Source: Pseudomonadota bacterium
Lineage (GTDB): Bacteria > Pseudomonadota > Alphaproteobacteria > Rhizobiales > Xanthobacteraceae
DNA: 8,005 nt
Direction of reading: 5' to 3'
NCBI GenBank assembly: GCA_023430245.1
Contig: JAEZBA010000654.1
Span: forward strand, 1-8,005
Shown: positions 6,338 through 8,005 of the stretch, piece by piece
Position numbering within the stretch: the first letter of the stretch is position 1
How the letters are laid out: every line of letters begins with the position of its first letter
Translations under genes and position numbers: made by a program
The notes under the pieces: generated by a model
The model's input: only the letters and a program-made list of their open reading frames with translations
What the model was told of the DNA's origin: nothing
The model's database searches: none

Positions 6338-7090
6338 TCAGCTGCCGCGGACTGGCGGCATCATCACCTTGTCGCTGCGGCAGGAGCGACGGTCGACTTC
6401 CGCGCAGCTGCGGAATTGCAGATCCTTCGACATGCAGATCCGAACCTCGCTCAGCCGACGATGATCGCAGGTCACGGCGATGCCATCCGCCGAAAGGCCG
6501 GGATTGGCCTCGATGAAGGCCTTTTCCACCTCACCCGGCGTGACCGCCAGATACTTCTCGACGTCCTTGTACTGCGCCGGAATCTGCACGGTTTCGCGGG
6601 CCTTGCGCACGGTGTCGAAATATTGCTGCCCGTTCATGCCAGTGCAGGTCCCGTGCCGGTCCCACTGGTTAAAGACGAGGCGAGGCGCCGGCATGATGTC
6701 GAGCATGGTGTTGACGATGTTGCGCGAGAGCCGCGGCGCCGGAACCTGACAGTCCCGCGGGAAGCCGCGCTCATATTGCGGCCAGAGCCCGTGCACGACG
6801 AAGGAATAGGGTCGCTCGCCGGCGCATTGCTGCAGGTTTGAGCGGCCACCATTGCGCTCGCGCGAGGATTCGCAGAATGACGGCGACCACGACAGGGCGA
6901 GCACGTAGAAATCGAACTGGCCGGGCTGGTTGCGCGCATTGTTGCGGCCGCCGGGCTGGAAGCGCTCTTGCGCTCGCTGTTGCGCGAAGCGGTCGCCTGA
7001 GTCCGTTCGCGCGTCCTGCGCGAATGCCGACACCACCATGATCAGAGAGAAGGCAAGGATGACCGCGAAACGGTCGGCAATCGTCAGCAT
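6338..7090 (-). CDS. Periplasmic ribonuclease T2 family protein
   Basis: A 250-residue exported protein related to RNase I of Escherichia coli, which degrades RNA with little base preference through 2',3'-cyclic phosphates. A signal peptide (1-24, cleavage after AFA) is followed by a Gln/Arg/Asn-rich linker (27-58) and then the catalytic domain. FYVLALSWSPSFC (61-73) is the conserved first strand. FVVHGLWPQ (97-105) is active-site motif CAS1 with His100. NQWDRHGTC (141-149) is motif CAS2 with the second catalytic His146. In CAS2 the usual Glu four residues before the histidine is Gln142, and the Lys just before it is Arg145. Eight cysteines (73, 89, 114, 149, 208, 219, 229, 237) could form four disulfides, consistent with the periplasm. 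The ATG at 7088-7090 is preceded by GGGGG at six bases. An AT-rich upstream region with a LexA-like repeat suggests its own promoter. Activity is likely, but the Gln substitution leaves its strength open. Confidence 0.93.
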   Translation of the reverse strand: MLTIADRFAVILAFSLIMVVSAFAQDARTDSGDRFAQQRAQERFQPGGRNNARNQPGQFDFYVLALSWSPSFCESSRERNGGRSNLQQCAGERPYSFVVHGLWPQYERGFPRDCQVPAPRLSRNIVNTMLDIMPAPRLVFNQWDRHGTCTGMNGQQYFDTVRKARETVQIPAQYKDVEKYLAVTPGEVEKAFIEANPGLSADGIAVTCDHRRLSEVRICMSKDLQFRSCAEVDRRSCRSDKVMMPPVRGS

Positions 7091-7124
7091 GTTACGCCCC
7101 CGACGGATGACCTACACCACAGGC

Positions 7125-7153
7125 AGGCTATCCCGGCAAAAAGAACATTACAA
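7125..7153 (-). promoter_or_regulatory. Weak candidate promoter for the RNase T2 gene
   Basis: On the minus strand TTGTAA (7153-7148, four of six matches to the -35 consensus) and TAGCCT (7130-7125, three of six) are 17 bases apart and 35 bases before the start codon. The -35 element falls inside the GTTC-N7-GTTC repeat, so a repressor bound there would block it. The -10 match is poor and the call is tentative. Confidence 0.22.
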
Positions 7154-7157
7154 GAAC
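7143..7157. promoter_or_regulatory. LexA-box-like direct repeat GAAC-N7-GAAC
   Basis: GAAC at 7143-7146 and at 7154-7157 with exactly seven bases between them; read on the minus strand it is GTTC-N7-GTTC, the direct-repeat SOS box described for LexA of alphaproteobacteria. It sits in the 89-nt gap between the exported unknown protein and the RNase T2 gene, 53 bases before the start of the latter. The match is exact, but only eight positions are fixed, so binding is inference. Confidence 0.35.
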
Positions 7158-7179
7158 AAATAGAAAAGTGATGCGGATA

Positions 7180-7644
7180 TTATGGTCGCATCATCCGGCA
7201 GGCCGGATTGCTGGCCCAGTTGCGGTCGAGCCCGACCACACACCACTCAACGCCCCAGGTGGCGCCGATCATGCCGAGATCCTCGCCGATAAGGTAATGT
7301 ACCGGCCGCCAGATCCCGTCCGAGATCAGCGCGCGGGCTGTGCAGAAGCGCCTCGGGATGGTGTCGGACGACCAGGGGCGGTTGGCAGTCTCGTGGATCT
7401 CATCGAACTTCACGATGCCCAGACGGGAATTCCAGAACGCGAATTCCTTGTTGTTGAAGCGGCTCTGGATCGCGCCGAGTGCCCAGCCGCTGTCGCAGGC
7501 GGGGATATTGCCGCTGTAGCGCGGCCCGCTCATCCAGAAATTCTTTTCCAGCCAGTTGGCGGCTACAGCCTGAGGAACGGCCGACGGAATCAGGGCTAAC
7601 CCTGCGACCAGTGCGGCGAGCACCACAAAAATGCGCCTGAACAT
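7180..7644 (-). CDS. Exported Trp- and Cys-rich protein of unknown function
   Basis: I do not recognise this protein. With the start at 7642-7644 it has 154 residues. A clear Sec signal peptide comes first: MFRR, a hydrophobic core (IFVVLAALVAGLALI), and an AVA or VAA cleavage site near residue 28-29. The mature part of about 125 residues has nine tryptophans and four cysteines (50, 101, 135, 149), suggesting two disulfides and a compact periplasmic or secreted fold. No transmembrane helix follows the signal, there is no lipobox, and I see no known catalytic motif. GGGGGG five bases before the ATG is a possible ribosome binding site. The frame extends upstream to 7839, but those 65 residues are arginine-rich spacer translation and would bury the signal peptide. 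The RNase T2 gene, also exported, follows on the same strand after 89 nt; a shared periplasmic role is possible but unproven. Confidence 0.82.
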   Translation of the reverse strand: MFRRIFVVLAALVAGLALIPSAVPQAVAANWLEKNFWMSGPRYSGNIPACDSGWALGAIQSRFNNKEFAFWNSRLGIVKFDEIHETANRPWSSDTIPRRFCTARALISDGIWRPVHYLIGEDLGMIGATWGVEWCVVGLDRNWASNPACRMMRP

Positions 7645-7814
7645 CGAACCCCCCAACCGAGCGTGCAGACGGTGCCGCTGCGCAGGGTCGCGGTCAAGAG
7701 ATTGCTCCGTCCGATGGCTTAAGAACCGCATTTTTTTGGCATTGTGTGGCACCGATTGTGCGGTCTGGCGGCGGTGATTTTGCACAGATTTCGGACCCGG
7801 AGGCTCATACCCCC

Positions 7815-7843
7815 TTACCGCATTGCATTTTCCGGACAATACT
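7815..7843 (+). promoter_or_regulatory. Weak candidate promoter for the right-edge gene
   Basis: TTACCG and AATACT (three and four matches to the sigma-70 consensus) are separated by 17 bases, about 75 bases before the plus-strand start codon. The region 7645-7918 between the two divergent genes otherwise holds no recognisable gene. On the minus side I found no convincing promoter for the exported protein. Confidence 0.22.
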
Positions 7844-7883
7844 GTGACCGCCTGACCCTACCGTGTCGGGCCGGCTCTATCCG

Positions 7884-7899
7884 CCGGGCTGGCGCCCGG
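7884..7899 (+). other. Short GC-rich hairpin in the leader of the right-edge gene
   Basis: CCGGGC and GCCCGG with a four-base loop (TGGC), ending 19 bases before the candidate start codon. It may affect translation of the partial gene or be incidental in GC-rich DNA. Confidence 0.25.
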
Positions 7900-7918
7900 T
7901 CGCCTCGCGGGGAAGCGC

Positions 7919-8005
7919 ATGTCAGCGGACGCGGCTGCATCGACGCCAAGCATGTTCGGCTTGCGCGCCGCGAGCCGGTTGATGCTGGAGGTCGTGCCGC
8001 CCTGG
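7919..8005 (+). CDS. Start of an unidentified gene (29 codons, runs off the window)
   Basis: An ATG at 7919-7921, preceded by GGGGA at about five bases, opens a frame that is still open at the right edge. The visible residues begin MSADAAASTPSMFGLRAASR and continue LMLEVVPPW. The start, the divergent orientation to the exported protein and the G/C-rich third positions make a real gene likely. Twenty-nine residues show a polar, alanine-rich beginning followed by an amphipathic stretch, which is too little to name a family. No signal peptide is evident so far. A start at the in-frame ATG 11 codons later is possible. Confidence 0.5.
   Translation, partial: MSADAAASTPSMFGLRAASRLMLEVVPPW

Noticed and set aside
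7168..7599. A 143-codon plus-strand frame opposite the exported unknown protein
   Set aside because: The minus-strand frame has a signal peptide, ribosome binding site and conserved-looking Cys/Trp pattern; the plus frame has none.
7645..7839. A 65-residue N-terminal extension of the exported unknown protein
   Set aside because: It would place an Arg-rich, unstructured stretch before a perfect signal peptide; a G-rich ribosome binding site supports the inner ATG.
1..8005. Search for CRISPR arrays, insertion sequences, tRNA or rRNA genes, phage or defence genes
   Set aside because: No repeated spacers, transposase motifs, terminal inverted repeats or RNA-gene signatures were seen; the content is housekeeping.

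Overview
The window looks like chromosome from a GC-rich alphaproteobacterium, most likely of the order Hyphomicrobiales (Bradyrhizobium, Rhodopseudomonas, Afipia and Nitrobacter relatives). The reasons are the gene order uvrC-pgsA-moaD-moaE, which is familiar from that group, an Omp25/Omp31-type small outer-membrane barrel, the alphaproteobacterial style of the cold-shock protein, and strong G/C bias with long empty antisense frames. The assignment is inference from gene content; no rRNA or tRNA is present to test it.

Left part (1-3245, all minus strand): uvrC (nucleotide excision repair nuclease), pgsA (phosphatidylglycerophosphate synthase), moaD and moaE (the two molybdopterin synthase subunits; moaE runs off the left edge). 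moaD and moaE overlap by ATGA and are surely translated together. The spacing (106 nt uvrC-pgsA, 55 nt pgsA-moaD) fits one transcript started upstream of uvrC, although the products serve unrelated pathways.

Middle (3246-4214): a 269-nt divergent intergenic region holds several TTAAC elements, a CtrA-like TTAA-N7-TTAG site and a GANTC methylation site. It is followed by a plus-strand gene for a secreted eight-stranded outer-membrane barrel protein. A GC-rich hairpin closes it against the convergent glutathione S-transferase gene.

Right part (4215-7644, minus strand): a glutathione S-transferase family protein, a 71-residue cold-shock protein with a hairpin in its leader and a likely intrinsic terminator, the 23S rRNA m6A2030 methyltransferase RlmJ, a periplasmic RNase T2 family enzyme, and an unrecognised exported Trp- and Cys-rich protein. 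These appear to be several separate transcription units. The gap before the RNase T2 gene is AT-rich and contains an exact GAAC-N7-GAAC direct repeat, the pattern of the alphaproteobacterial LexA box. At the right edge a plus-strand reading frame begins divergently and leaves the window after 29 codons.

Most of the window is ordinary housekeeping sequence, and I see no new multi-gene system. The points worth a second look are the LexA-like box before a periplasmic RNase, the Glu-to-Gln change in that RNase's second catalytic motif, the unknown exported protein beside it, the cell-cycle-type sites before the porin-like gene, and the acidic extension and insert in UvrC.
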